A stretch of 64,000 bases of DNA from positions 130,735,547-130,799,546 of the forward strand of contig CM054116.1 in assembly GCA_028673005.1 (NCBI GenBank). The letters run 5' to 3'. A program made the translations under genes and the position numbers. Source of the stretch: Tanypteryx hageni. Lineage: Eukaryota > Arthropoda > Insecta > Odonata > Petaluridae. This document shows positions 35,676 through 48,499 of the stretch, one piece after another (position 1 is the stretch's first letter; each line of letters starts with the position of its first letter). A model generated the notes under the pieces. The model did not search any database. It worked only from the letters and a program-made list of their open reading frames with translations, and was not told where the DNA came from.

Positions 35676-36400
35676 TTTTATTTTGTTTGTAGGACGAGTA
35701 TAGAACGGGAAGACGAAATGTACATGTTTAAATCGGATCTTAAAAGGAGGGTTTCCACAATATAAGGAAAAATAGTTTTCTGATTTCAAGGACAATTTAT
35801 TAGTATCCATTATGTTAATAATTAACACATGTCAGAATACAAAATTTACAAAAATAGATAATATTACCATTTAGAATTGAATTTTTGAAAACGTAATTTA
35901 ATTTAATTTTCATATAAATCTTAGGACAAAATACATCATTAGAAACTGGATTTTTTCTTCCGACAACGTACGTAATTATGTCTGAATTATTGAACTGCTT
36001 TGTCTTGGGATTTGTTTGCTGATTCTTCGGAATGTATAGGCTGATATAAAAACCATTGAGTGTCAGATTACTGTAAAGTGAACAAATTAAAACTCTTACG
36101 CTCTTTGCGTCTCCACGCTCGTGCTATTATCTTTGTTCAAATGTCCCAATTCATTCCGTATAAACGAAAGAATATATCTCCGAATAGGATTATACGGGAA
36201 AATCGTGGATATAATGTGCAACTGAGATTATTTATTTTTTGCCCAGCATCCGTATTTTGGTATTCATCTTCCGCACAGCTTTTCCGTCCTCACCGCTACT
36301 CATTTATTCGTTTCAGAAACATTGATGTGGTAATGAGAGGAAAAAAGACTCTCTGATCACTTTAACTCCTGCTCCAAAACGCGTCCATTTTGAGCAAGCA
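35676..36400. other. AT-rich DNA, nothing recognised
   Basis: A 98-codon frame at 36060-36356 has no recognisable domain and is not supported by other signals. Confidence 0.4.
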
Positions 36401-36774
36401 CGGAAATGGAGCGGTAAAAGCAAAGCGGAATATTGGATTTCAGGTTTGCGTATGCATGCAGGCAGCGACCGTTTGTTTATAAATGGAGAATTTTAGCGTC
36501 CAAATGATCACGCTGCAACAGCTTCTGCTCGGAACGAATATTATAAAATTTGGAATTAATCCCTACCTAATACTTGGATTACTATCTAGATTCACACGTC
36601 AAATACAATTATGGCAGCTTGAGCGCGGCAATAATGCGACCGCTCCGCGCGATTAGACGGCACTCGCTTTGTGATTGCTGGCATTCGGCGCCACACGCAT
36701 CACGCCAAGGGAAAGCGATTACGACGCGTAAACAGATCTCTTCCGGATCGAAAGGGTGGCAAATTGAGAGAGGG

Positions 36775-37565
36775 AGGAAAGGGGAAGAGAGAGTAAGAGA
36801 GGTATGTAGAGAAGGTTAGAGAAGGTTAGAGAGAGGGAGGGAGAGGGAGGGAGAGGGAGGGAGAGGGAGGGAGAGGGAGGGAGAGGGATGGAGAGGGAGG
36901 GAAAGGGAGGGAGAGGGATGGAGAGGGAGAGAGAGTAAGAGCGGGAGAGATAGGGAGAGAGAGTAAGAGAGGGAGATAGAGAGGGTGGGAGGGAGGGAGA
37001 GTGTGGTAGTAAGAGAGGGAGTAAAAGAGGGAGAGGAAGGAAGATAGAGAGAGTAAGAGAGGGAGATAGAGATGTTGAGAGAGAGGGAGGGGGGGGAGAG
37101 AGAGGGAGTAAGAGAGGGAGTAAGAGAGGGAGTAAGAGAGAGAGAGTGAGAGAGGGAGAGAAAGGGAGAGAGATGAAAGTGAGGAAGAGGGAGAGAGAGG
37201 GAGAGAGAGGGAGAGAGAGGGAGGGAGAGGGAGGGAGAGGGAGAGAGAGGGATGAAGAGGGAGGGAGAGAGAGGGAGAGAGAGGGATAGAGAGGGAGAGG
37301 GAGGGAGAGGGAGAGAGAGGGAGAGAGAGGGAGAGAGAGGGAGAGGGAGAGAGGGAGAGAGAGGGAGAGGGAGGGATAGGGAGGGAGAGAGAGGCAGGGA
37401 GAGAGAGGGATAGAGAAGGAGAGTGAGGGAGAGAGAAGGAAAGTAGGGGAGAGAAAGGGAGAGATGGAGAGAGGTGAAAGCGAGGAAGAGAGAGGGATAG
37501 TGAGAGAGGGAGAGAGAGCGGGAGAGAGAGAGGGAGAGAGATAGGGAGAGAGAGAGGAAGGGATG
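36775..37565. repeat. GA-rich minisatellite (GAGAGGGAGG-type)
   Basis: About 800 bp of GAGAGGGAGG, GAGAGGGAGAGA and related units on the plus strand, with internal duplications. The minus strand stays open in two registers as serine/leucine/proline repeats, which is a property of the tract and not a protein signal. Confidence 0.92.
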
Positions 37566-37975
37566 AGCTGGAGGCGATGATCTCGAAATCGTTTTGCACT
37601 TCGTCGAGCATCATTATGTCGCCCGAGAAGAGTGACACCGACCAATCGCCCAATGAGCAGATATCGCCGCATCGCATCGCATTCGGATGACGAGAGTGCG
37701 TGGAAGGGAAGGAGCAAAGGACAAAGTGAAGAGGCACGGTTTGAGGGAGAAGAGGGGGTGGATGAAAATAGGCGGCGGGATGAGGGGAGAGGGGGCCCCT
37801 GCGGGGGGCTTAGGGAAACACCGGGTGAGGGATCGTGCACTCCTCGGAATGGTTGAGCGCGATCTCCGATCGAAAGGAAATTTGTCCCCCCTAATATTTG
37901 CGCCAGTAGCTGCCACGGTAGGCCTAGAGCGGGGAACAATAAACATGGCGAAGTGCGGAAGAAGTGGGGTGGGGG
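37566..37975. other. GC-rich island next to the GA minisatellite
   Basis: CpG-rich DNA with a CCAAT motif near 37650 and several GATATCGCC-type words. Frames cross it on both strands but none is recognisable. It may be a regulatory island; inferred from composition only. Confidence 0.35.
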
Positions 37976-38340
37976 TAGGGTTGCCAGGATTTCTAATTCA
38001 GAAATCGAGACATTTAAACATTCTTGAAATATTAAGCCGGGACATTTGTATGAAATCAAATTCAAGTCAAAATTATATCTAAACAATTTGGTGTTAATTT
38101 AATTATTAGGATCGACTTATTGAAACTACATGTGGAATATATACAATGATGCTACCTTTATGGTAGCTAACCTTACATAGTATCAGCTTGCCACTCTATT
38201 ACATAGAGTAAAATCAGTTTCAAGTGGCGGGTGAGATGCGCACAAGATAGAAAGGAGCAAAGGAGTTAGACATACCCTGAGTGTTAGCTCACCGGCCCAA
38301 GCACATGTAGTACACTCTGAGCAGAAAGCGTTGTTTATCA

Positions 38341-38617
38341 CATCGGTTCTCAACGTTTTTCATCGTGCGAACCACCAACCGTTTTTCAAAACCCTGGTCC
38401 CACCATGAAAAATACAAATATTTTCCAAGAAATGTTTAGTTACGTCGAATTAATTTTGTTATTATATTAATCATTTATAGAAAGTTTCGAGGACCTTAAA
38501 TATTGCAGTAATATGTTGAGAAAAATTATTTTAATAATTATTTTCGGAATTTCACGTTCATCCTAGCCGATTTTGTATCCCATCAATGGGTGGCATCCCA
38601 CCGGTTGAGAAACACTG
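38341..38617. mobile_element. hAT-type MITE, copy 1
   Basis: The right end, reverse-complemented, reads CAGTGTTTCTCAACCGGTGG, a well-known hAT-family terminus. The left end CATCGGTTCTCAACG is its imperfect partner. Flanking octamers GTTTATCA and GTATATGC match at five of eight positions. The interior matches 42784-43038, including TGCAATATTTAAGGT. Confidence 0.7.
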
Positions 38618-38639
38618 GTATATGCGATGGAGTGATTGT

Positions 38640-39340
38640 ATGCAGCACTATAGTTCTAGTCGATGATGGTTGGTAAGATCCAAATCCTGTTTAAAATTTG
38701 TAATGTTCAACAATTTTGCTTAAAAAACGAGACTTTCAAAATATCAGTCAGGACCCGGGAAACGCCTTATCAAGTCGGGACAATTCTGCGAAAATCGGGG
38801 CGCCTGGAAACTTTAGGAGAGTTGAGGGAGCCGGAGAGGAGGTGGAGGAAGGGAGGGGGAGGGAGAACACCGTCAGTCGGCCTGACGCCTCAGAGAACAT
38901 ACGATCTTCCGACGACGCTCCGATGGCCATCCATTCCGGAGGCTTCCCTTCGGATCGCGTGGGATTGATTCGCCTCTGACCTCTCTGGGAACGGGGAGGC
39001 GGAAGGATGAGTGGTGCAGGTGTGAGTGGGGGGAGGGAGGATGAAAAGGGGATGCTGAGGAATCCGTTCCGATCCGCTTTCTACTTTCGGAGCTTCTGTG
39101 TAGGCACGGGGGGAGTGGGATGAGGATGGGAGATCCCTGTCGGTGTAGGAGGGATTAGTGTGGCTATCTGTAAGTGCTGCTCTCGCTGGCGATCGCTGGT
39201 GTGTTTGCGATGGCGCGGTCGTGTCGGAGAGGGCGAGGCAGGATCATGTAGGAAGGCGGGCTTAAAGGTAGTTCCCGGATCAACGGCGATTAGCGGAGAG
39301 GATCGAACCGAGGGGGATTATTTACCCCGAATGCATATCT
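38640..39340. other. GC-rich segment, nothing recognised
   Basis: CpG-rich DNA at about 38740-38980 and 39050-39300, with a purine-rich middle. Overlapping frames are compositional. Confidence 0.35.
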
Positions 39341-40607
39341 GACGGTGACTACCATTTTACACACGATCCGAAAAGGTGTTTTATTAATTGGAGTTGGTGA
39401 CGTATTGGAATTATTATGTTCATATCGGCTACAAGAAAAGGATTTGAATAATTTTTTATTAAACAACTGCGAATAACTTGAAGTTTTCCACATATTTTAC
39501 TGATAATGAAACCGACAGTTTCTTTCATAATAAGTTATTAAATGATTAATTAATTAATGAAATGATTTAATTTTATCTTGATGTACGTTTTAATACAATT
39601 TTTGCTCTTTAAGTTGGTTTTATCAGCAAAACAAGTGTAACTAAAGATATTTAGTTAAACCTGCATCAGTAAAAATATAGCAACCATAATAACTTCCGCA
39701 TCATTCAATTCATTGCTGAATAAACTATTATGCATAAATGTTCCACGCATAATATTCACGATCTCAATTAACATTCAAATTGGCAGGATTATCCAGTGGA
39801 TCGTGCCAAATTACCCTAATAAGATTCTCCTTCTGCAGCAAAAGAGCATGGTAAACCATTTGTAAATGTCAATTATAGCTCGGCTTGCCAAACCGATGGT
39901 GGCTGCTTTGCACCTTAAATTCTTCTATATGTATTTTTTAATTCTAAAATGGGAAATATTATTAGACGATTTTGACTCATAAATATATAACTAATATATT
40001 TTAAATTTCTGTTAATAGCAGAATTATTGAGTAAAACGAATGAATGAATGTTATTTATTTCTCATGGGATCATAGATCTTGAAAATTGTTAAAGTAATAA
40101 TGACAATGACGATCAAAACAGTCTAAGTGGACTGCAGCCTTTTATTGGGCGGAAACATTGGCATTTATGAAACAATATTTGGAAAAATTCGAAGCATGGG
40201 CGTAGATAAAAATGTTCAAAACAAAACAGACGAGTACAGTAAAAACTGAATTATTTAAAATAACAATAGTAATAATGATAATTCATATGATAAGAAAGAA
40301 GTACACGAACTGGATAGGAAATTTAATTGGAGGGACACCGTGAATGAAGATATGATTGAAGGAAAAGTTGAAGGCAAAAGATGAAGAGCGAGGAAAAGAT
40401 TTCAGACAGACAGACTACTTCAAGAGCGATGCTAAAAAATTAAGTTTGAAAGGAGGGGACAATGTGATGAACCCGATTCAGCCTTTAAATACTGACGTGC
40501 CATTGTACAGATTACTAATGATACTAGCATCTTCTGTTTCATTAGTGAAAATACTGACTTAACGGAATGAAGAAATTTCAAAAGGGTTTCTTGGTATATT
40601 TTATACA
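39341..40607. other. AT-rich DNA with a possible LINE 3' tail
   Basis: On the minus strand AATAAATAACATTCATTCATTC-like sequence at 40036-40060 looks like a poly-A signal followed by a (CATT)n tail, as at the end of a non-LTR element whose body would lie at 40060-40190. No coding part is visible. Confidence 0.35.
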
Positions 40608-42723
40608 TAGGTTTGGCAAAAATCGATTTAAATCAAAAAACGTCAATAAGCATCAATTTTTTTAATTTTCAAAGTCGACGAACATGAGTGGTCGTCGATA
40701 AGCGTCGGTTTTCCAATAAGATGGAAAATTCTAAAAACCTATTATATTCTGAATTATAATGTTAAAGTCGTTTCTGTTTACTTTTTCGCAATATTATTTT
40801 CTACCTAAGATTTCGTTCCTTTTCTGGGCTTGCGTTAACAGTGGGACTGAAATAAGGGTATTTTCTTACACTCAAATATGCGCCTTTTTGAAAAACTATC
40901 GCTTCTACCCTGAACAATCAGGTAACCGCAAGTCCCTAGGGTAGTTTTGAGAACACGTGTTTCTTAGCCCTTTTGAGGCTTTTGAGATTATATACGCCGA
41001 CCTAATGGTGGGATATTCCACGAGCCTCTCTATAAAGATAAGGTCATGGATATGTCTTGCTGAGAGTTCCTCGAGGTTCGGAAGAAAGAAATTTCGGTGG
41101 TGGTTTGAAGACCGTTTTGCTACCCATTCCACGCATCTATACCGTGGAGTGCATTCCTGGAACAAATGTTTCTCGATTCCTTGCTAGGGTTTTTCCTATA
41201 GATGGACGTTGTTGTATGCACATACACTCGTTCTCCTTATGCACTAAACCCACTCCTTTGGCAGTTATCCTGGAAGGATCGTTCCCTTCTCCTGCTTTTG
41301 GCTCCTCCATCCTATGCTACAGGTTAGTAAATTTTAATTTATGGTTTAAAATAGATGCACATAAATTAGCAATCGTTACTTAAATTTGAAGAGGGATTAA
41401 GGGTTAATATTTAATTGTTATTTGTTGTAAAATATTTTGCCGATTGGAAAAACACATTTTAATCAGGATTACAGGTAAGACTGTTGATCGAGCGTTGAAT
41501 ATTGAGTCTAATTTTTCTTTCTATTAATTTTATGTTAAATAAAGAGAGTCTAGTACAGAGATGAAATATATCAAATGATATATAGTAAAGTATTAGATAG
41601 TTCTTTTTGAAGGCTAAAATATCATTGCGTTAATTTTATCTTTAATGTTTTTCCTTAATTAGTACTTAATTGGAATCAACGAATTTCTAAAATCCTATTA
41701 GCTGAACTCGTAAATTCTTTTTTAAAGAATGTTTCTCGGTAAAAACAATTGTATATTGTTTGGATTTCAAGAAGCAAAGCATAATTTACTATATAAATTC
41801 GCGAAATATATTTGTCAATAATGCGATTGAAAGAATTATACTAAATCAAAGATATCTAGATTTGGAAATACCAGCTTACGATATTTGAGAATAAATATAT
41901 ACTAAGATTCGGTATGGTAGGATAACAATAATATTCTCAAGGCACTAATTTGGTTTAATCATCAAGATTCAGTTAGTAAAAGGCGTGAATTAGCTATTAA
42001 TATACCTATGTTTTCTCATATAAGTTAGTTGTTGAAATCATCACGTTTGGCAACATTTGTAAAGAAAGAAGTGAAAATACAAGAACAAGAAATATCGTTT
42101 TGTGTTCGATAAGCTTTCAAGTAAAAATATTTTTGTGTGTATAATATATATTTGGTTGTACGCGGTGCAAACGTCGTATCAACACGTTGTGTACCAGATT
42201 TAAATTCCCGTACTACACTCTGTTCCTGGACATTTTTTTCTAAATTATAAAAAAGCACGCAAAATCTCTTGGTCGGCTCAGATATGGTTATTTTTGTTAG
42301 TTAAAAGTCACGATTTAATAAGTAAAAGATCAAATTTACGATTTAAATATATGTACTTCTTGCCTTGCATACTGAGTATTGTATACTTTTTTACTGTAAG
42401 TAAATGATAAAGTAATATTTTAAGAAATTCTTTTTAGTGTTTTCTGTAATATTAAAATTTATGAATTTTGAAATAAAACTAAATTTAAATCATCAAATTG
42501 AAAGGCCAAATACTGCCAGCCATATACGTAAGTAGTAATTTTAAGCGTTGATATTCTTCGAAAATATCTCGGGAAAATAAAAGTCGATTTTCAAAAAAAT
42601 AAATGTCGAATTATACTAATTAGTAATTTTAAGTGTCAATATTCGTCAAAAATCTCTCGGGAAAATAAACGTCGATTTAAATCTTAGATTAAATAAAATA
42701 AACGACGAATTCTACCAAGCCTA
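40608..42723. mobile_element. TIR-bounded element of unknown class
   Basis: The left end TAGGTTTGGCAAAAATCG and the reverse-complemented right end TAGGCTTGGTAGAATTCG match at 14 of 18 positions. AACGTCGATTT-like words recur just inside both ends. The right subterminal region holds two roughly 88-bp tandem copies (42533-42621 and 42622-42700) containing ATCTCGGGAAAATAAA. No clear target duplication was found and no transposase was recognised. An 86-codon minus-strand frame (41165-40905) contains RNFFLPNLEELSARHIHDL but matches nothing I can name. Confidence 0.4.
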
Positions 42724-42783
42724 GTTATATCTTTAAAGTTCACGTCCTATTTTCTGGCCAAATTTAATTTAAATCTACTAAAC

Positions 42784-43038
42784 CGGTGTTTCGCAACCGG
42801 CGAGACGCATTCCACTGATGAAACGCGGAGTTTTGAAGATAATTAATTTTTTCCAACAAAAATATTGCAATATTTAAGGTTTTTAAAAATGTCTATAATT
42901 TTAATATGATTCTGAAATGCAAATTATATAAAAATCCACTTATTGGGAAAAATGGGGTTTGTTTTTATAATGGTAGAACCATGGTGTATTGATAGGATGG
43001 TAGTTGGGACGCAAGATGCAAAATGGTAATAACCACTG
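42784..43038. mobile_element. hAT-type MITE, copy 2
   Basis: Starts CGGTGTTTCGCAACCGGCG and matches the reverse complement of 38341-38617 along its length, including ATTGCAATATTTAAGGT. It ends near CCACTG at 43038. ACTAAAC flanks both sides (about 42777-42783 and 43041-43047), consistent with an old target duplication. Confidence 0.65.
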
Positions 43039-43740
43039 AAACTAAACCATCCAGGACTTAAGCTTGGGCGTCAAATTTACATCATTTAAATTTTTCTCAA
43101 AAAGAGTTGAACAATACCATAACGCATAGCATAAACTGGTTCTTTTATTAAATAATTGAATATTAGTTGTAAATACTTTTGGATTTTATATAAATGGAAT
43201 GTTATAATTGCTCAATTAAAAAAACGTAAGATAATTGTGACATATCAAAATTTTCATTAAAATACAGACGAGAGATTTACAGTCGAGGATGAGGATATCG
43301 TGCGTGCGTATGTGTGTATTTTGGCTAATTAATCTCTTGAATTATTATAGCCATAATTCCTTCAGCACCGAACACACTCACAAGGGAGGAGGGAAACCCG
43401 GTGCCGGTGTAGGAGGCAGGGCGGACTCTACCGGCATCTTGTACTTAGAGTCCACGTTGCCTACAGGCAAGACGTGCTCTACCAGACAACGTGGATTCAC
43501 TGCTTTAAATCGAGTTTTCACGTATCTCTTCACATACATTTTAAAGAGTGTTCGTTCCGTATAAAATCATACTTCGCGATTAACTACAGGTAAAAATATT
43601 TCTATAAAAATCCTACTAATTAAACTAGCTGAATACAATACTTTTCAAACCGAAATATGCAGAGTTAAAGCTGGAAATAATTAATTTTCTTTTCCATTTG
43701 AATAACATGGGAATATTTCGAATCAGAGTGCAGAATTTTA

Positions 43741-43952
43741 ATCAAGGAGGGAATAGAAGGAGAGGGAGGAAAAGGGGAAGGGTTAAGAAATCCTAAGGAA
43801 ACACAGTCGACATTGCTATCAATCAACTAAGAATTTTATAACAAATACGAATATGGAGGAAAAAGGTAAAATTGAGGGGTTTAGAAGGAGGGGGAGGGAA
43901 AGGGGGGGTTAAGAAATCCTTAGGAAACACTGTCGATATTAGTATCAATCAA
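43741..43952. repeat. Two direct copies of an about 85-bp segment
   Basis: 43741-43828 and 43871-43952 share a GA-rich start, then GGTTAAGAAATCCTWAGGAA, ACACWGTCGA and TATCAATCAACT. The second copy is followed by a GC-rich stretch (43953-44080) that I cannot assign. Confidence 0.75.
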
Positions 43953-44363
43953 CTGCCACGCCGACATAGGCCTACTCTTAAAGAAGAGTCCCAAGGGGGC
44001 CAGCGGCTTAACGCCCTTTCCGAAAGACGCAACGCTGACTTTGCGCGGTCTGAGGATTATAGTAGGCACAAAGTTCTCTAAATGCACTCATTTCGTGTGC
44101 TACGTGCAATATGTATAATCATTTCCAAAAGTATTCCAACAATTTGAGCGGCGTCGTTTTCACAACAGATTGAATTTCAACTTCCTATCTATGTGAATGT
44201 TATGTCAGTCGGTGAATATGTCACCTCAGCCTTCAGGGTTTATTATTGTTAACAAAGAGTATTGCGCGTAGCTTTGCCAACTGGGTCATTTGGACCCGGT
44301 GACTTCAGGTGAAGCAATGTTTCTCCAGACTCAGGATTTTACATCAATTTCTCCGGGTCAGTG

Positions 44364-44600
44364 TCAGTAGCGGAACTACAAATTTTGTAATGATTCTCTT
44401 TACACAAACATGGCAAAAATCACCGAGCATTTGCTTAGAAAATGTTGATTTTAATGAAGAAATGCAGTTTTTGCGTGTTTTTTCTTTGAATTAAAAAATG
44501 ACATCTTGGACGAAATATAACATTTCTTTGGGACCCAAAGACTCTTGGCCTCCCCCCTCGCAACTTTGGAAACTGCGATATGTTAGTGCCGCCATTGATC
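44364..44600. mobile_element. Possible hAT-like MITE
   Basis: CAGTAGCGGAAC at 44368 and the reverse complement of 44590-44599 (CAATGGCGGCAC) form a weak inverted repeat of the CAGTGGCGGA type. Flanks are not clearly duplicated. Confidence 0.25.
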
Positions 44601-46085
44601 AATGAATTTCATTAGCAATTACGAAAGAATGGAAATTCAATCTAAAGTATAAATGAAATATACAGAAACTTGTGATAGCTAAATAGATTTATAAATAGTG
44701 CAATGTACACCAAATGAATGAATTTGTCTGTGACAACAATACTTCAGTTTTAATTTATCGCGCTGTGACGATAATACGTATTCCACAATGTATCAACTTG
44801 GTTGTTGCTATTAGTAGGATAAAACTCTTTAGGATGAGAAGACAGAAACTAGTATATTTATAAAGCTGACGAAGGAACGATCGATTACATTGAAATTTTT
44901 TATATAAATTTTGTATTTTTTAATTATAGAGAATATTTTAGTAGCTAAGAAAAAATCTAAAATAGTTCGTGACAGACATTAGGAATCCGGGTAATAATTT
45001 ACGTCCTGTACGTTTTATGAGTTCTAACTTAGAATCGGAAGTCGCCTCGATAGACATGAGAATATTGAATAATTTAAACTATTTTTCATAAATTTGTATG
45101 CATTGTTTAAATTTATATGGAATTGGTCTACATCACAAACGGAATTTAGACTCCGGAAACTTTGTTTTACATTTGATTTACTTGGAAAGTTTAAAATCGT
45201 CATGCAAATTATTTTTCATTCGCTCGGTAAAATTTCTTAGAATAAAACATCGAAATGGAATTAGTACTCTTATCAGAGTAAAGGGATGAACATTTTAATC
45301 CTCATCTTAATATTTTGATTATCAATCCCATTTCCTCGAATTTTGAGTAAATATTGCCGTTTTTTACAGTTTTAAATAAATATAAATTTTAACCCCGGAA
45401 TAAATTATCCTAGATAATTAATTTTATACATTTTGATCTTACTAAGAAATGAGAATAACACATTACTTTTATTTACGCAGAACGAAATAAATTATAATAA
45501 AATTAATAAATAAAAATGTAATTTTATAATTTATATTAATTTTTAATTAACAACTTGTGAATAAAAGAAATCCTATAAAAACAAAAAAAGGGGTTCCTAC
45601 AAAATTTCCGGGTTTCAAATTAAAATCTCCTGGTAATGAAGGTCTTACAGTTAATAAGCCTAATTGCGCGTCTTGCGCGATCGTTTGAATGCATTCTTAT
45701 AATTCGTCATTATTATTTAACAATCATTCTTGCATCGTGATGATAGCGCAAGCAGGCACATGGAATTGTTCTTTTGTCGAAATGAGGGGTTGTTGGGGGA
45801 GGGCCAAAGTAAACTCCCTGCGTAATTAGTACTAATAGCGGAAGTACGAGTGGATTTACGAATTTAGAATCGACGATTTCATCGGTTTTATAAAATTCCC
45901 CGATTCGATAGTGTTTGTTACATAACGGAAATAGCGAAAGTGACAAGGTCCAACTCTCAAAAACAGTCTAGATACATGAGTTTAAAAAAGAAAAATAATC
46001 ACTTTTGCAGAGTCTCTTCTTCCATTACTTGCTACTTGTTAGCATTTTCCGTATATTCCACGTTAAATACGGATGTAAGAAGTCG
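44601..46085. other. AT-rich DNA, nothing recognised
   Basis: No supported gene or element. Confidence 0.45.
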
Positions 46086-46088
46086 GTT

Positions 46089-46265
46089 TGGCTGACGGAA
46101 TGCACGAGATTGTAATGCGGTATATCTTTTTATAATTCATTGAGGTAAATTGTTTTTGCAGCCATCATCATTTCGTTTCACTTCGTTATTAAGTAAACCT
46201 CATTTTGACAGAAGAATCGTATATAATTACAAGATAAATCAATCTCCGAACTACGTCTGATTGTT
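46089..46265. repeat. Dispersed repeat, copy 2 (partner at 29050-29230)
   Basis: Begins TTTGGCTGACGGAATGCACG and aligns with 29050-29230 in the same orientation, with small indels. See copy 1. Confidence 0.75.
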
Positions 46266-46429
46266 TTCCCGCTACGTAGCGTCTCACATTTTATCAAGCG
46301 AAAGAATGGTAAACATCTTACAAAATTCCACTGAATAGTACTATCCTATTCAAGAAACAGAAAATAATAGAGAAAATAACTAACAACTAATAATATTGAT
46401 TAACGTAAAAGTAATATATTATCTTGAAA

Positions 46430-46715
46430 ATCGTTGATTCATATAAGTATATGAAATTTCAATAGCGTGTCGTTTCCTTAGCTGTCCAAAATACTGGGGA
46501 GTCGTCGCCCCATGAATCCCACGAAGTTTTGGAAATGGGATGGTTGCCTTCCATAAGTCCCTTATGTCCTTCACTCCTTTCATGTAAAGGAGACCATTCT
46601 TCAACAATGGTACCCCAGAGATTTTCTATAGGGCTCAGGTCGGGCGAGTGAGCTGGCCATGGAAGAACCTCTACGTATAAACGTTGTTGAAAATAAAACA
46701 CTTTGTGAACTTCTC
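46430..46715 (-). pseudogene. Tc1/mariner transposase C-terminal fragment
   Basis: The minus strand reads EVLPWPAHSPDLSPIENLWG, the conserved end of the Tc1-type catalytic domain, with the third catalytic acidic residue in PIEN. Downstream the reading moves to another register, with KDIRDLWKATIPFPKLRGIH. The two upstream aspartates and the DNA-binding domain are absent, and no terminal repeats could be assigned. It is unrelated in sequence to the long-spacing element at 24.2-26.7 kb. Confidence 0.75.
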
Positions 46716-46949
46716 GTTAGGGACGGGATAGTTGTACTGAAGGAAGACTATTTATTCATCTTCAGGACCAATCTCATTTATATATGGAATGAGATTATTT
46801 ATTAAAATGAAGGTGTGCAATTAAGGAGCCGTTGAATATAACTTCAATGCGGGTAAGTTTTGATAAAAATCATTTGTATAGATTGAACGATTCCTATTAC
46901 GCTTGTGACTTCCCTCTTCTTTTATTGGGTGGTCTGATTGTGAGACGCT

Positions 46950-47385
46950 AAGCGAGCCCTTGCAAGAGAGAAAGAGTCAGAGTGAAAGAGAAGGAGAGGA
47001 AGAGGGGAAGGGGGGAGAGAGAGGGAGGGAGAGGGAAGGAGAGGGAAGGAGAGGGAGAGGGGGAGGGAGGGATTGAGAGAGAGAGCTTAGCGTGAACATT
47101 TAATCTCGCCGCAGCCACATTAAGCCATAGAGATCCGTGAATCGCTTCTCCAGTTTTCCTTTCCTGAATTTGGGCTCTGTGGGACAAGGGCAAATATTTG
47201 CTCATCTACTGCCCAGTGCCAAAAGTAAGCCTATGTCTAGAACTGCCCACTCAGATCTGGCCTATTTGACCGCTCAACCCCCGAGGCCTCCTCCTTTCTC
47301 CCTCCCTTCCTCCTCCGATCCTCTTCCTTTCTCTACCCTCCTCCTCCCATTCTACCTTCCCCTTCTGCTTCCTCCATATGTGTGA
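46950..47385. repeat. GA-rich tract, then GC-richer DNA, then CT-rich tract
   Basis: Plus-strand purine tract at 46960-47085 (GAGAGGGAGG units), mixed DNA at 47090-47270 and a pyrimidine tract at 47278-47375. The open frames inside are compositional. Confidence 0.6.
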
Positions 47386-47699
47386 GAATTGTATGCATAT
47401 TATATATATGTATATATATGTGTACTAATATGATTTTTAATAAATTATTATGTATAACTGTGTTTGCATGTATTTCATTTTACGTACTTTTCTAATATGA
47501 TCCTATAAATCTCTATATATTGCTATCATTAGGTTTCGCATGTTTTTCACACCCCCTTCTTGTTTGGGTGTGTTTTTGAAGTGGGGTTCTTCCTAGGGAA
47601 TTGTACTTTAATTATCTCTAGTGTTTTTCCACAAACAAATCTCTATCTCTTTTCATTTTCTAAAATTCTAATTTGTCATGGTATTAATGTGGTACTTTA

Positions 47700-47850
47700 T
47701 TTTATGTAATCTCTAATTTTATTTTAATTATTTGTCGCTTTCTTCCTCACTATAATTGACAATGGGTTATATGGAACAAGGAACTGTTTGGTCTCAATCT
47801 CGCCCAAATAAAGTCGCATATCTATCCATCTATCTATATTTCTCCCTCCA
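47700..47850 (+). mobile_element. 3' end of a LINE or SINE, (TATC)n tail, plus-strand copy
   Basis: GTCTCAATCTCGCCCAAATAAAGTCG ends in TATCTATCCATCTATCTAT (up to about 47838). The conserved GTCTCAATYTCGCCCWAATA core and AATAAAGTCG match the copy at 24660-24965, and the unit structure matches 9625-9770. Confidence 0.65.
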
Positions 47851-48499
47851 TCCTCGACCCATACTCAGGACCCATTATCATCCTCAAAGAAAACATAGTA
47901 TTAAAAACAGATGATCGTCCGTGAAAAGGCAATTGGCGACTTCCAGAAATTCAGATTATAGTATTAATAATATTCACGATACAATACCTATGCTAAAAGT
48001 CCGTCCAAATAGATTCTTCCACTGCCGATTTGATGTCGACATCTAGCAGCTTACGAGCCATCCTTTTAACCATCTTTAACGGTCAAAGACACAAAAAGCA
48101 CCAACATTCAAAGAGTAAAAGCAAATTATAAAATCTTACATAGAACAAACGCTTCCAGAGATGCTTAAATTTCATCGCTATCTCATCGAATATATTTATT
48201 CAGATTTTCTATATTCGTTAACACTAGGGATTGGAACTTCCAACCAAGAACTTCCTTAAAGGAGTGCGCAGAATAAGATACGCAGGGGATAAAGAATATC
48301 AGTAGGGTACGTCGGAGCTATTTGGGTCAGAATGAATATATTAGGCGCCAAAAAAGGTTGAAAGCAAATTATATGCGGTAAAAATTAAAAATAATCAAAT
48401 AAAACGCTGGTCGTTTGATGATGCCCACAAAATTGCTTTCTCTTGAATATTACCCATAAAATACGTTTTCATTATCTTTGCTAGCTCGAGATACATCAT

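Noticed and set aside
36719..38086. 455-codon minus-strand open frame and an overlapping 303-codon frame
   Set aside because: Both cross the GA minisatellite in different registers and encode only S/L/P repeats. No domain or start context supports a gene.
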